Origin: Petaurus breviceps papuanus
Lineage: Eukaryota; Chordata; Mammalia; Diprotodontia; Petauridae
Assembly (NCBI GenBank): GCA_028583685.1
Contig: JAMXIF010000086.1
Location: forward strand, 16,939,928 to 17,003,927
Direction: 5' to 3'
Length of the DNA: 64,000 nucleotides
Part shown: piece by piece, positions 12,589-23,489 of the stretch
Layout: the number at the start of each line of letters is the position of its first letter
Position numbering within the stretch: the stretch's first letter is position 1
Program-made: the position numbers and the translations under genes
Notes under the pieces: generated by a model
The model's database searches: none
What the model was told of the DNA's origin: nothing
Seen by the model: the letters and a program-made list of their open reading frames with translations, nothing else

Positions 12589-12766
12589 TTTTTTTATTTG
12601 TTTGTTTTTGCTTTTTGGGAGGGGGAAAGGCAGGGCATTTGGGGTTAAGTGACTTGCCCATGGTCACATGGCTAATAAGTGTTAAGTGTCTGAGGCCAGA
12701 TTTGAACTGAGGTCCTCCTGACTCTAGAGCTGGTGCTCTATTCACTGTACCACTTAGCTGCCCCAC
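12589..12766 (-). mobile_element. Short CORE-SINE (WSINE1/MAR1-like)
   Basis: Reverse orientation: T-rich tail, 'GGGGTTAAGTGACTTGCCCA', 'TAAGTGTTAAGTGTCTGAGG', 'AGATTTGAACTGAGGTCCTC', ending 'CCACTTAGCTGCCCC'. This defines the short type used below: head GGGGCAGCTAGGTGGC, CORE, and a direct end in CCCCAATTGCC plus A-tail. The family name is from memory. Confidence 0.9.
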
Positions 12767-12769
12767 TTA

Positions 12770-13587
12770 TGAGAAATTTCTCTCCCTCCTCAACTCTTGT
12801 ATCAGAAACATGCTACCACCACAAATCTCCATATCTTTAACTTTCTAAAATTGAAAAGAAAAGTTCACCTTTTTTAAAAAAAATTGAATGGTTTAAAAAA
12901 TAAATTCCTATATTAAGAAAAAAAATTTAAGGTGCTTATGCTGGTGGTCTTCCCTAAAGTCCTACTTGAACATCTCATCATAGTTTAGAGGTCCTTGGGG
13001 ATTATGTCAGCAACATATGTGTTTAGACAGATTTACCAAGCTGTCATCTGAGCACCAACCTAATAAGTTTGGAGAGGTCTCAGCCCCAGGCTGACTTCAT
13101 AGAGATGAATTTTTCAACCATACTAACTTTTGAAGACCATGTCCTAGAGCATGGAATGGTTGTAATCTGCATTAGTGGCGGGTGTATCCACAGTAATGAA
13201 ATCACAAATCATTAAAGTAATGAAAACAATTTCTTAGTCCTGATTTAGTAATTTTCCTATCTCAATTGTATTTTTTTTTTGTTTTGGTACCTATTTAAAT
13301 ACATGTATTAGTAGTGGAGGGGTGTGTGGGGTATGTATTTTCTTGCCTTTTCCCTCTTGTAGAACCTGCATTGATATTGTACTTCTAAACCTAAGGATGG
13401 CCGTTAGGCTCTTTTGGAATGCCCACATAAATATTCTCGGTGAAACGGTATCTACTCAAAGTAGAAAATAAGTATAAATTATTATAAAGCAGAGTTAGAC
13501 AATTAATTGAAAGTTTTGGTCAAATACATTGAGATTTGTGTATATTTGTACTATTAGTCTCATTTAGTCAGTTGTTGATTCTTTTAA
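12770..13587. other. Intron, nothing recognised
   Basis: AT-rich with homopolymer A and T runs. No exon or repeat identified. Confidence 0.45.
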
Positions 13588-13604
13588 ATGTTGTATTGGG
13601 AAGG

Positions 13605-13783
13605 GGCAGCTAGGTGGCACAGTGAATAGAGCACCAGGTCTGGAGTCGGGAGGACCTGAGCTCAAATCTGGCTTCAGAGACTTAACACTCACTAACAGTG
13701 TGACCTTGGGCAAGTCACGTAACCCCAATTGCCCTGCCTGACCCCCTCCAAAAAGCAAAAAAATTAAAATAAAATAAAATAAT
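13605..13783 (+). mobile_element. Short CORE-SINE with 17-bp target duplication
   Basis: Head GGGGCAGCTAGGTGGCAC, CORE, end CCCCAATTGCCCTGCC, then an A-rich AAAATAAAATAAAATAA tail. It is flanked by ATGTTGTATTGGGAAGG (13588-13604) and ATGTTGTATTGGCAAGG (13784-13800), one mismatch in 17. This is a clean L1-type retroposition signature. Confidence 0.95.
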
Positions 13784-14027
13784 ATGTTGTATTGGCAAGG
13801 TTCACATGATTACTCTGATCTTATCCTTAAGTTAGTTTCAATGATATGTTCTTATTTAAACTGTAACTTCCCACACAAAGGAAATTTGCCATTATAGCTA
13901 GAGAATTCACGGCAAAAAGATCACTTTGGGTGACCTACCACATTCTTTTTGGTTTTATCAGTTTTTATCAGATGACTAAATCTCCACTCATGTATTATGC
14001 AGTACAGGTAATCAAAGTAATTTATGA

Positions 14028-14210
14028 GGCAGCTAGGTGGTTCAGTGAATGGAGTGTGGGCCTGGAATCAGGAAATCCTGAGTTCAGATCTGGCCTCAGA
14101 TACTAACTCTGTGACCCTGGGCAAGTCACTTAGCTTCTGTTTGCTTTAATCCACTGGAGAAGGAAATGGTAAACCATTCTAGTATCTTTGCCAAGAAAAC
14201 TCCAAATAAA
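14028..14210 (+). mobile_element. Long CORE-SINE (variant with TTAATCCACTGGAG)
   Basis: Head GAGGCAGCTAGGTGGTTCAG, CORE 'GACCCTGGGCAAGTCACTTA', then 'TTTAATCCACTGGAGAAGG' and 'TATCTTTGCCAAGAAAACTC'. Its 3' half is part of the local duplication described at 14096-14278. Confidence 0.9.
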
Positions 14211-14278
14211 GTCATATGTTATAGTGATGATTCTTCTTGTGCATGTGTTGGATTAGAAAGTCATTGTGGTCCATTCTT
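14096..14278 (+). repeat. Local duplication, copy 1
   Basis: Shares the SINE 3' half plus 67 bp of non-SINE flank (14211-14277) with copy 2 at 14664-14811. The 67-bp flank differs at four positions between the copies, about 94% identity. Copy 1 carries a short SINE at its right edge; copy 2 does not. Confidence 0.85.
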
Positions 14279-14439
14279 TTTTTTTCTTTTTGGAGGGGGG
14301 AAGGCAGGGCAATTGGGGTTAGGTGACTTGCCCAAGGTCACATGGCTAGTAAGTGTGTCAAGTGTCTGATGCCAGATTTGAACCCAGGTCCTCCTGACTC
14401 CAGGGCCAGTGCTCTATTCACTTCGCCACCTAGGTGCTC
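14278..14439 (-). mobile_element. Short CORE-SINE at edge of duplication
   Basis: Reverse orientation with T-rich start, CORE, and end CGCCACCTAGGTGCTCC. Flanked by CATTGTGGTCCATTCT (14262-14277) and CATAGTGGTCCGTTCT (14440-14455), 14 of 16 matching. Confidence 0.9.
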
Positions 14440-14663
14440 CATAGTGGTCCGTTCTTATCCTCAAATTCTGTGGTTCTGTGGTTTTGTTAACAAACTGCTT
14501 TCTTTATATCAGGGCCTCTTCTTCTCATATGCCTTTCCATCTTCTTGCAGTCATGGAAATCTAGTTCTCCCAGGAAGATAATTCATCCCTGATCATTTTT
14601 TCAAGTGCTAGACACATCTTTTCTCGTGTCCTCCAACACACTGGGTTGGAGGAGGAATAGGTA

Positions 14664-14811
14664 TCAGATACTCACTAACTCTGTGGCCCTGGGCAAGTCA
14701 CTTAACTTCTGTTTGCCTTAATCCACTGGAGAGAATAAAAGGGTCATATGTTATAGTGATGATTCTTCTTATGCATGTGTTGGACTAGGAAGTCACTGTG
14801 GTCCATTCTTT
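14664..14811 (+). repeat. Local duplication, copy 2 (no SINE at the edge)
   Basis: Second copy of 14096-14278, shorter by an internal deletion after CCACTGGAG. It runs without interruption through the point where copy 1 holds a SINE. Confidence 0.85.
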
Positions 14812-14959
14812 CAAGGTCACAAAGGAAGCCATCTCCTGGTCCACATGTCACTCTCTTTCTTCTCTTGAGGAGGTCAGTACTGGGTTTATAGTCTTCCTTT
14901 CCATTTGAACCCCTTCCCTCATACCTGAGGGAGTCATTGCACATGTGGCTATCCCCTTG

Positions 14960-15485
14960 ATCACCCTGCTTCGCTAGTTCATCAGCCTCTTCAACTTGCA
15001 TAGCCTGTACCTCCACTCTGCCTTAGCCACACACAGACAGTCATACCTTTGTCCTCATTATCACTCACTAGTGTTGTAATTCCATGATCCAGTCATCTAA
15101 ACTCTGTCCATAAAACCCTGACCTTACCATCTCTCCCTGTGCTTAATCCCTCCTAAAGCTGCACTTTGTGCTCACCACAAACTTGTCATTCCACTCTTTC
15201 TTTATAAATCCATCAGCCTGCTTTGGATTAATTTTTCTCCCTTCAAAATCTTAACAGCATAGTTGACCAGTTCAACTTTACTCTAGCTGCCACCCTCAAA
15301 TCCCTTTCCCTGCTATCCAGTCACCACTCATCCCTGTCCAAATCCAACTCCCATCTATTTCTCTTTTTCCCTTCTACTCAGCTACTGATAAATGCCAGTG
15401 TAAAAAGTCACAAAAGCCTACTGAATGAGTACACCACAAAGGCATGCTATCTAATCTCAACTAGCCTTTAATACTGCAGATCAGT
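14960..15485 (+). mobile_element. L2 LINE, ORF2 endonuclease-to-RT linker
   Basis: CT-rich sense-strand L2: 'AGTTGACCAGTTCAACTTTA', 'CTAGCTGCCACCCTCAAATC', then 'AAAAAGTCACAAAAGCC' and 'TACTGAATGAGTACACCAC' match the part of L2 ORF2 between endonuclease and reverse transcriptase as I recall it. Decayed. Confidence 0.65.
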
Positions 15486-15504
15486 CCTTTTATTCTGTAT
15501 TAAT

Positions 15505-16045
15505 TGGTCAGTTAGCTAACAAGCATTTCTTAAGCACCTACTATGTACCAAACACATGAGTGCTGGACAATGAAGAAAGGTAAAGTCCTCTCTCCAGAAG
15601 CTCACAGTCTAGCGAGGTCTCGAGACAACATGAAAATAACTATATATAAATAATACGTAGACAGGATAAATTCATGATGATCCACAGAAGAAAGGCATTA
15701 GGATTAAAGGGAATGAGGAAGACTTCTTATAGAAGGTCGGATTATAACTAGGCCTTGAAGGAAACCAGATAAATAATAATGGAGAGAAGAGGAGGGAGAG
15801 TAACCCAGGCATGAGGCCAGCCAGTGAAAATTCCCAGAGTTGGGAAGTAGAGTATCATGTGTAAAGAACAGAAGGATGCTTCTGTCACTGGATCACAGAG
15901 TGTGGGGAGGAATTAAGAAGACTGAAATAGCAGAAGGGGGACAGATTGTGAAGGATTCTGAATGACAGAGTAGTTTATATTTGATCCTGGAGTGATAGGG
16001 ATAGATAGATCCAGTGAGTGAATTTTGAGGCTAGGGAAAATGTGG
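15505..16045 (-). mobile_element. L2 LINE, 3' half
   Basis: Antisense from the 3' tail ('AAGCACCTACTATGTACC') inward to 'TATATTTGATCCTGGAGTG', which is the coding side. It is oriented opposite to the L2 piece just to its left. The - strand ORF at 15913-16197 is L2-derived. Confidence 0.8.
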
Positions 16046-16299
16046 TGATATTTGCAGACAGAGGGGAAGCAGCCAGTAGACAGACAGAGATTAAAGATTA
16101 TTAAGAGTGGGAATAACAGAGGAGGCAATCTGCTAAAGAAGACAAAATGTAGTAGGATCACTTGTTTAAGGAATAGAATGGCTAAAAGAATAAGCAAACT
16201 GTCCTTTGGTATGCCAAATTATCCAATTACTTTTTCTCTCATATTTCCCCACTCTTAGTTGGAAACGTGAGCCATTTGAAGTTGAAAGGACCATAAATT

Positions 16300-17060
16300 G
16301 AGAATTATCAATCAGTCAATAATGATTTATTAAGTACTTTGTGTGCACCATGTACCCATGCTACACTGTGAATATATAAAGACAGGCAAAAACATCTTCC
16401 CTGCCCTCAGGGAGTTCACATTCTCCTGGAGGAGAAAATGTACAAATAACTATGTAGGTATATACAACTGAGTGGATAGAGTGCTCAATGTAAAATCAGG
16501 GAAACCTAAGTTCAAATCTAGCCATAAACACTTATTAGCTGTATGACCTCTCTGTGCATCAGTTTCCTCACTTATAAAATGGGGATAACAATAATAATAA
16601 TACTTACGCTTTCCATGGTTGTTGTCAGCATCAAATGAGGTAATATTTGTAAAATTCTATGTAAATGCAAATCATTATTATTATTGCATTTGATATATGG
16701 AATGTAATTTTGGGGGGAAAGGCACTAGTACCTGGGTGACCCAGAAAAGATCTCTTGTAGGAAGTGAATTTGATCCAAGGTTTGAAGGAATCTAGGGAAC
16801 CTAGGAGGCAAAGATAGGGAAAGGGAACATTCTAGGAAGGCTTACAGATAGGTCAAAGGTCCACTGTCAGGAGATAAAGGAACAGCAAGTAATCAGGGTA
16901 GCTGGATCATACAGAGTCTGAAAGCTTAAAAGACTAGAACAGAGTCCAGGTGATGCAGAAGACTTCATATTTTAACCTTGGGGTAGTAGGGAGCCACTAG
17001 AGTTTATTGATTGGGAAGGAGAGGGGAGCAAAGAAGTAGAATATAGTAAGACCTCTGCTA
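16300..17060 (-). mobile_element. L2 LINE interrupted by a SINE
   Basis: Antisense L2 from 'GATTTATTAAGTACTTTG' to 'AGGGAGCCACTAGAGTTTAT', with a CORE-SINE at 16466-16665 in the middle. Confidence 0.8.
16466..16665 (+). mobile_element. CORE-SINE nested in L2
   Basis: 'GAGTGGATAGAGTGCTCAAT', 'AAGTTCAAATCTAGCC' and 'CAGTTTCCTCACTTATAAAA', MIR/THER type. Younger than the L2 it splits. Confidence 0.75.
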
Positions 17061-17129
17061 TAGAAAAATAAACCATGCAGGCAAAAGCTCATGAAATCTA
17101 TGTGTGGAACCCAAATAAAGCATCTACTG

Positions 17130-17245
17130 AAAATATTATCTCTGCTTTCAGTTGGGCTAGGTGCTATGGAAAATGTGCAGATATGGATCTTATGGATAAG
17201 AGATAGGCATCTCTTCCTTTAAAGAGCTTACTGTCTAGCTAAGGC
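17130..17245 (-). mobile_element. L2 fragment
   Basis: 'GGGCTAGGTGCTATGG' and 'TAAAGAGCTTACTGTCTAGC' are typical of the L2 3' region in antisense. Confidence 0.6.
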
Positions 17246-17249
17246 AGAG

Positions 17250-18500
17250 GAGAGGGTTTTATTTCTTGTATCTTCTTGAAATGGTCCCCTAATATCTCTT
17301 TCTACAGGAAACTTTTGTTATATATGAGAGCTAGTATGTTTTGAATGTGAGCTGTGTAATTGTTCACTCAGATAGAGGAAGCCATTCTCCATATAAGGCT
17401 AACTCATCCCCATAACTTCCAAGTACACAAAGCTAGATGTCATCAACAGAGATCCCAATTCATAAATACAGTTTGTAAATGGAAAAGCTCGTGTTTCACC
17501 CTCCTAAATACAGCCCCAAATAACATAATAATTACTAACTAAGGCTACAGCCAACTGTTTTGAAATTGAGTAGGGGGCTTGGCAGCTAGGTAGCATGGAA
17601 ATTCTAGAATGTGTCCAGAGGTGTCTGATTCTTTATACTCCAGAAAGGAAGACTAAAAACCAGAGATGTGGAAGTTTTCCCTAATTGACTGAGCAATACC
17701 CACAGGTCCCAAACTTCCCAATTATACAGTCCTAGAAAACTAAAGGGAAAGAAAAAAAAACATCTCCATACATCTTTTCATTTCTTTCCATTTTCTTTTT
17801 TCCCCTACTATTTGAATCCTATCACTCTGTCTTTTTCTTCTGTCCTGTCTTTGATTACTATCTTCATTTACGTAACATTTTCTTGAATACCAGCTGTGTA
17901 CTTGTTTTCTACCAAACATGGATAAAAAGAAAGTTCTGCGTGATGGAATTTGGAGCTAAAATAGTCAGACAAAACAAGTGAAGTATATTAAACACTGAAG
18001 AAAGTTGGAAAACCTTGCCAAGACTTGGAATGATCTTTTTTTGTTTGTTTATCTCTATTTAACAACTCACTCCTAGTTTCTCTGTTGACAAGGAGATATG
18101 GGTAAAAGAGAAGAGAAATGGGTCTGATGTCACACAAAGGCTTCTTCATAGAAGCAGGCTTTGAGGAAGAAGGAGAAGGGATACTTACTTGGGAGGGTTT
18201 GTTCAGGTCCTCACTATTTTTGAGATAATGCCATTTAAATCAAGGATAAGAACAAACAAGTGCAGTGAGTGTTTGGAAGATGAAAACTGAGCTGGACAGA
18301 AGAAGTAAAAATGGGGTAGTAGAGAAAATGGAAGCATTTGAGCTGGACATCCAGAAGGCATTTATTCTTGCCATGGGAGAAGCTCCTTATTTGGGACATA
18401 AACTCTGTTGGGCCTATAGGCTATATACCACTTTAAACATGGGCTCAAGTTACTGGATGGCATCCATGTCCATACGCTTATCATCTCTGGTAGTAACAAA
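17250..18500. other. Intron, little recognised
   Basis: Only a 20-bp SINE-head scrap near 17580 (GGCAGCTAGGTAGCATGG). The 98-codon ORF at 18265-18561 has no similarity I recognise and its 3' end runs into an L2 tail, so it is not called as a gene. Confidence 0.45.
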
Positions 18501-18502
18501 GT

Positions 18503-19420
18503 CAATCAACAGCCATTTATTAAGCACCTACCACACTTCCAGGCAATGTGCTAGGTGCTAGAGATACAATTGTCCCTGCTCTCAAGGAATTCACTGTCTA
18601 AAGGGAGAGACACCATGAAGACAGCTGTGTACAAACAAGATATATATGGAATAAATTAGAGACAGTCAATGGAGGGAAGACATTAATGTTTAAGGAAAGG
18701 TTTCTTGTAGGAGATGGGATGTTTAAAGCTTTTTTTGTTTCTTTTGGAGGAGGGAAGGCAGGGCAATTGGGGTTAAGTGACTTGCCCAGGGTCATACAGC
18801 TAGTAAGTGTTAAGTGTCTGAGGCTGAATTTGAACTGAGGTCCTCCTGACTCCAGGGCTGGTGCTCTATTCACCACCCCACCTAGCTGTCCCAAAGATGG
18901 AATTTTTAGATGGGAATTAAAGGGAGCCAAGAGGCCAGGATGAAAGAACTCCAGGTATGGTGGACAGCCTGTGAAAATGCCCAGAGTTAGGAAAGAGAGA
19001 ATTCAAGGAACAGCAAGGAGGCCAGTGAGGATGAGGGGTAGGGAAGAGATTAAGGTGTAATAAAATTAGGAAGTTAGGAAGGGGCTTCATGAAGAGCTTT
19101 GAATGTCAAACAGAATATTTTATATTTAGTCTTGGAGTTGATAGGGACCCTCTGTAGTTTATTTAATGGAGAGGTGGCATGGTCAGACCTATGCCTTAGG
19201 AAGAACAATTTGACAACTGAGTGGAGTATGGATTGTAGTAGGGGGAGACTTGAGGCAGGGAAACCATGCAGCAGTTTATTGCAATAGTCCAAGCATGAGG
19301 GGATAGAGGTTTGTGCCAGGATGGCATTGTTGTCAGAGGAGAGAAGGGGGTAGAATATAAGAGATGTTGAAAAGGTGAAATTCACAGGAACCTCAGATTG
19401 GGTATGGAGGATTCCTTGTA
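18503..19420 (-). mobile_element. L2 LINE with readable RT C-terminal part
   Basis: Antisense L2 from tail to ORF2. The - strand ORF at 19074-19466 contains LDYCNKLLHGFPASSLPLL and SILHSVVKLFF, then RRSDHATSPLNKLQ, the well-known L2/CR1-clade C-terminal ORF2 segment (consensus SRLDYCNSLL.GLPASSL.PLQ as recalled). An unusually long open remnant for an ancient LINE, but with no start and no RT core. Split by a SINE at 18726-18894. Confidence 0.88.
18726..18894 (-). mobile_element. Short CORE-SINE nested in L2
   Basis: Flanked by AGATGGGATGTTTA (18712-18725) and AGATGGAATTTTTA (18895-18908), 12 of 14 matching. Full length, T-rich start, end CCACCTAGCTGTCCC. Confidence 0.9.
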
Positions 19421-19464
19421 AAATTAGGTTCATCTCAAAGGGTCTCTGATACAGTGCATATTTC

Positions 19465-19905
19465 ACCCAGTAAACATTTAAGAAGTTTCTGTTGTGTATG
19501 AGGCTCTAGGCTAGGAAAAATACACATGTAAATAAGGCTGTTCCTGTCCTGGATAAGCTTATAATTTGATAGGAAGATTAGACATATACCTAGGTAAAGA
19601 GAATGGAAATTCCAAGTGAGAACATGACTAATATAAAAGTTTAATATGATCGTACATGTATAGCCTATATCTGATTGCTTACTGTTTTGGGAAGGGGAGT
19701 GAGGTGGGAGGGAAAGAGAAAGGAAAATGAAACTCAAAATCTTATAAAATGTATGTTGAAAACTATCTTTACATGTAATTAGAAAAAATAAAATGCTATT
19801 AAAGGGGTAAAAAATATTAAAAAAGAAAATTCCAAGTGAGGGCAGGAATTTTCATTTGAATGCTTCAGGACTGGAGGTATAAGTATGGAAGTAAAAGCAG
19901 CTGAC
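19465..19905 (-). mobile_element. L2 fragment split by an L1 tail
   Basis: A second antisense L2 3' end ('GTAAACATTTAAGAAGTTTC', 'TGAGGCTCTAGGCTAGG') abutting the previous copy, interrupted at 19621-19826. Confidence 0.65.
19621..19826 (+). mobile_element. L1 LINE, 5'-truncated 3'UTR copy
   Basis: About 206 bp ending in 'TGAAACTCAAAATCTTATAA' and 'AAATGTATGTTGAAAAC' plus an A-rich tail. Exact 14-bp target duplication AAATTCCAAGTGAG at 19607-19620 and 19827-19840. The perfect duplication suggests it is younger than the L2 it interrupts. Confidence 0.92.
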
Positions 19906-19999
19906 AAAGAAAGTAGGAAGGTGAGTGGATTCAAAAAGAATTCTTTTAAATTCAGGAGAGAAGTTCACAGAAATTTCTGTAGTCTGCTGGAGAAATAAG

Positions 20000-20985
20000 T
20001 AGGCAAAGTGAGGAGCACAGGAAATCTTGAATTTGTCTTTGGAGGCAGATTATTGAAAACTGTAAACAATGCTAATAAACTTTTATTGTGTTGATAATGT
20101 CCTAACTCCCAGTCTGAGTTCCTTCAGTCACATACCATATATAATCCAAGTTCATTCCATTAGCCTGTCCAGAGTACATGCTGTAAACTTTCTATGTCTC
20201 CCCAGGGGAGCTGGCAGACCTCCAACACAAGACTGAGAGTAGACAGGAAAAAGGGGACTGGATGCTTTCCCAGTGCCACCTCTCTTTTTTCCAAGGCTTT
20301 AAATAGGGCATCTTTACCACCTAAATTAGCTGGTGCTCTGGAAAGAGTAGAACTAGAAAGCATGAATACCCTAAATCGCTGACATCATCTTAACAGACCT
20401 AAAGAAGCACTCGGATTTTGTGATAATAAAGCCTTTCACTACTCCTTTAAGAAGCTTTGAGAGTTTTTTTTCTTTCTTCTGAAAGAAAGACATTGGAACG
20501 GGATTTGGTACCCATACAGAATTAGAGCAGTGTTGCCTACGGGGAATACTGGTGATGCATCTTTCTGGTAACTAGTGGTCCTGCCCCACAAATTTGGCCA
20601 TATTTTTGCTTCCTAGGACGTACTTTAAAGCAATACAGAGTGCAGGCCACTGCAGAAAATATCCCTTTTCTTCTTAAGCCTCTTTACATAAAGTTTCCAA
20701 AGTTATACGCAAGTGGGCAGTTTGTCTTTAGTGCACACTTTCTCAATGATGCTCCTTCTCTGTCGCCCTTGGTATCCCTGCTTTCCTTCTTCTCCCCTCC
20801 CTATTAAAATCTCCTTTCAGAAAAGGATATAATAAATACTTATGTTTGTCTAAGAGGATCTGAAAAACTCATTCACATTGAAATATTGACTGGTAATGAA
20901 CCACAGATTTTGAGATGGAGAGGATCTTAGAGGCCGTCTAGATAGAAAACATAAATGGAGAAATGGATAGATTGATAGATGTATA
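20000..20985. other. Intron, nothing recognised
   Basis: The two overlapping ORFs near 20160-20382 face each other and lack similarity I recognise. Confidence 0.45.
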
Positions 20986-20994
20986 GCTAGAAAG

Positions 20995-21180
20995 AGCAAT
21001 TATTAAGTGCTTAAAATATCCCAGGCACAGTGCTAAGTACTGGGCATACAGATAAAAAAGCAAGCAAGATAGATCTGGCCTCAAGGAGTTTGCATTCTAA
21101 TGGGGAGAAACATCACATACAGGGTGTATGGAAGGGAATAGAGGTGGGAAGTAGTTTGGAGTCCTAGTTCTGAATAAGAT
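20995..21180 (-). mobile_element. L2 LINE 3' end
   Basis: 'GCACAGTGCTAAGTACTGGG' and 'CTCAAGGAGTTTGCATTCTA'. Related L2 sequence may continue toward 21400. Confidence 0.8.
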
Positions 21181-21459
21181 AGGGCAAAAGCTCACTTGTC
21201 AGAACTGAAAACCCAAGAAGCAGAGTGTCAGTTGTGCTGGGAGGGAGATGAGAATGATGGATAAAGGTGAAGAAGATGGCCAAGAAGTGGCTAGAGGTCT
21301 GATGCTGGGCAAGATATGGGAAAAGGTCCCCCACTTATCAGAGTCCTCTAGGGACCAAGGGATGATAGAAGGGAGAAGATATGGGCAGCATATAAGTAGC
21401 ATGGTGAAAGATGACATAGAAGGAGACCTACCTAGCCCCAGCACCACCACCACCGCATT

Positions 21460-21545
21460 TTAGAGATAAGTGACTTGACCAAGGTCACATAGTAAGGAGC
21501 AGAGCTGGGACTAGCCCTTATTCCCCTGGACTAGGATGGTCGTTT
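21460..21545 (-). mobile_element. MIR-type SINE relic
   Basis: 'TAAGTGACTTGACCAAGGTC' and 'AGCAGAGCTGGGACTAG'. Confidence 0.7.
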
Positions 21546-22239
21546 TCTTCATAGAGGTGTTTGCGTTTTAATAAGATGCTAAACCTTTGACTGGAAGATT
21601 GAATTTCTAATGGTAGAATATCTGGTGTCCTTGAATCAGTTGGGGCAGGAGGCATTTGCAAGATAAGGGAGATGGTCTGGACTCTTCAAATCATGTTGCC
21701 TATTTATAAGCCCAGCTTTGCTTGGATAGTTATATCTAAGGTAGGGCATCATCATATAAGGATGACTGAGAGAATTAAACTCAGGTCAGGAACAGGAATT
21801 CACACTATTCCTCAGGTTCATCCAGAGTCAGAACTAGCCATTTTGGTGTCTTAGGTAAGCCTCAAAAAACCAACCAACCAAAAAGCCCCACTCTCAGAGC
21901 AAGCAGGCTAAAAAAGTCATTCTCAAATCCACTTTTCAGAAACACATTAAGTTGAGTGGTTGGGAGTCCGGGGGTGGGGGGAGGGAGAGATTGAGGAAAA
22001 AGTGACCACACAGGTTGCTTTATAGAAGGGCCTGGAGTTAATAAGGGAAGAAGTAGAAGAAAAAAGGGGACGGGAGAAAGCAGATGCCATCTGGCAGCTT
22101 CCCATTTTATCTAATTATTCTTGCTTGCTAACTAGGAGCTAAACATAGTCATTTCTAGCTTTTAAAATCACATCAGAGACCTTTAAATTCTGGTGTCTGG
22201 GAGCAAGACCCCAGTTTCCCTACCCTAGTTACACTTCTG

Positions 22240-22350
22240 GCATCTCATGCCCTTTCCACTTGCTATTTGCCCCCTCCAAAACATCGTCTCTTTTTTTCTG
22301 TCCTTATTAAAATGCTACCCATCCTTCAAGGCCCAATTGAAATCTTTCCC
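22240..22350 (+). mobile_element. L2 fragment
   Basis: 'CATCCTTCAAGGCCCAATTG' with 'GCCCTTTCCACTTGC' upstream is the L2 segment just after ORF2, sense strand. Confidence 0.6.
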
Positions 22351-22423
22351 AGAGGGCAAATCTCATTACCCGTCTCTGAGTCTCAATTTTCTATTCTATA
22401 ATACTAAAGAGATTGGACTAGAT

Positions 22424-22465
22424 TAGGCCATGTGGTCTGAAGGTCGCAGGTTCCCCATCCTTGGA
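22424..22465. mobile_element. hAT-like transposon end
   Basis: 'GGCCATGTGGTCTGAAGGTC' then 'GCAGGTTCCCCATCCTTG' matches the right end of the element at 54749-54843. Confidence 0.55.
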
Positions 22466-22469
22466 CTGG

Positions 22470-23288
22470 ACACTGGCTAATGTGCTTTCTGGCTCTAAAT
22501 TATATGATCTTCCATAAAGGTTTTTTTTTAATGTTCTAGCCCACACTGAGGACTCACTCCTTTCTCCTAATTCTGATTATCAGTATGAACTACACATATC
22601 ATATAATTGTTGATGAAGATTGTTAATTAAAGTTGTGAAATTAGAATGAAAAGGCTCTGAGAAAACACTCTTTTGAAGTCACCTGAGCAATATCATCACA
22701 AAGAACCTTGGGAAGCTGGAGAGACTAGGCCAGTTGTTGATCTCAGGCTCTACCACAATCAAAGCTGGAGGTATCTCCAGAAGAGGGGAGAAAAAGGACT
22801 TTGTCAATGAATCACTCCAAAAAGAACTCAGCATTTAGAACATAAAGAGCCATGGAATCTGCTTCCAGCATTCAGGTGGAACTGATGTCCTGCAGACATG
22901 CTCCTAGGAAAGATGGTACCTGGTTAGATTAGGTCTAAGGAAATTAAACTGAGAGATTATTTTCACACTGTGAGTGAAAAAGCCTAGCTTCAGCAAAAGA
23001 AAGAACTAGACTTACTAAACACATAATTGATATAATTTAGCTGAACTAAACATGATCAAAATAAATGAGCAAGATGGTAAGGGTGTGAATTCTAGGGACC
23101 CAGCACAATAGAAATTTTGTGCCTAAAGAAGGTACAAGATATATGACTTATAAGGTCAGTGAAGAATGACTTGAAACCTAAGGGAAGAAGAATCTTTGGG
23201 ACTAAATGGAAAAATACCTTCTTTATTCAAGGGGTCAGAGACCAAGGTAGGATCTGCCTCCTCTAAAAACTGTTACAGGCAGACACAA
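22470..23288. other. Intron, unidentified sequence
   Basis: A purine-rich tract. It may be an old element of a kind I cannot name. No ORF of note. Confidence 0.4.
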
Positions 23289-23290
23289 GT

Positions 23291-23484
23291 AGGAGTTCTT
23301 AATCTTTTTTCTGCCCTGGACCAAATTAACAGTCTGTGGAAGCCTGTAAACTCCTTCTTAGAATAATGTTTTAAAATGAATAAAGTAAAATACATAGGAT
23401 TGATAGGAAACCAATTATATGGAAATATAGTTCATAAAAATATTTTTAAAAAATAAGTTCATGGACCTCAGATTAAGAACCCTT
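23291..23484. mobile_element. hAT-like MITE (AGGGTTCTTAACC family), copy a
   Basis: A 194-bp element with inverted ends AGGAGTTCTTAATC and GATTAAGAACCCTT and the interior 'GAAACCAATTATATGG'. Five copies occur in this window (also 25735, 28611, 36302 and 44192). No coding capacity. Confidence 0.75.
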
Positions 23485-23489
23485 ATAAA

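Noticed and set aside
19074-19466. A 130-codon - strand ORF as a possible gene
   Set aside because: It is the C-terminal ORF2 segment of an L2 LINE (LDYCN...PASSLPLLQSILHS) with no start or promoter of its own.
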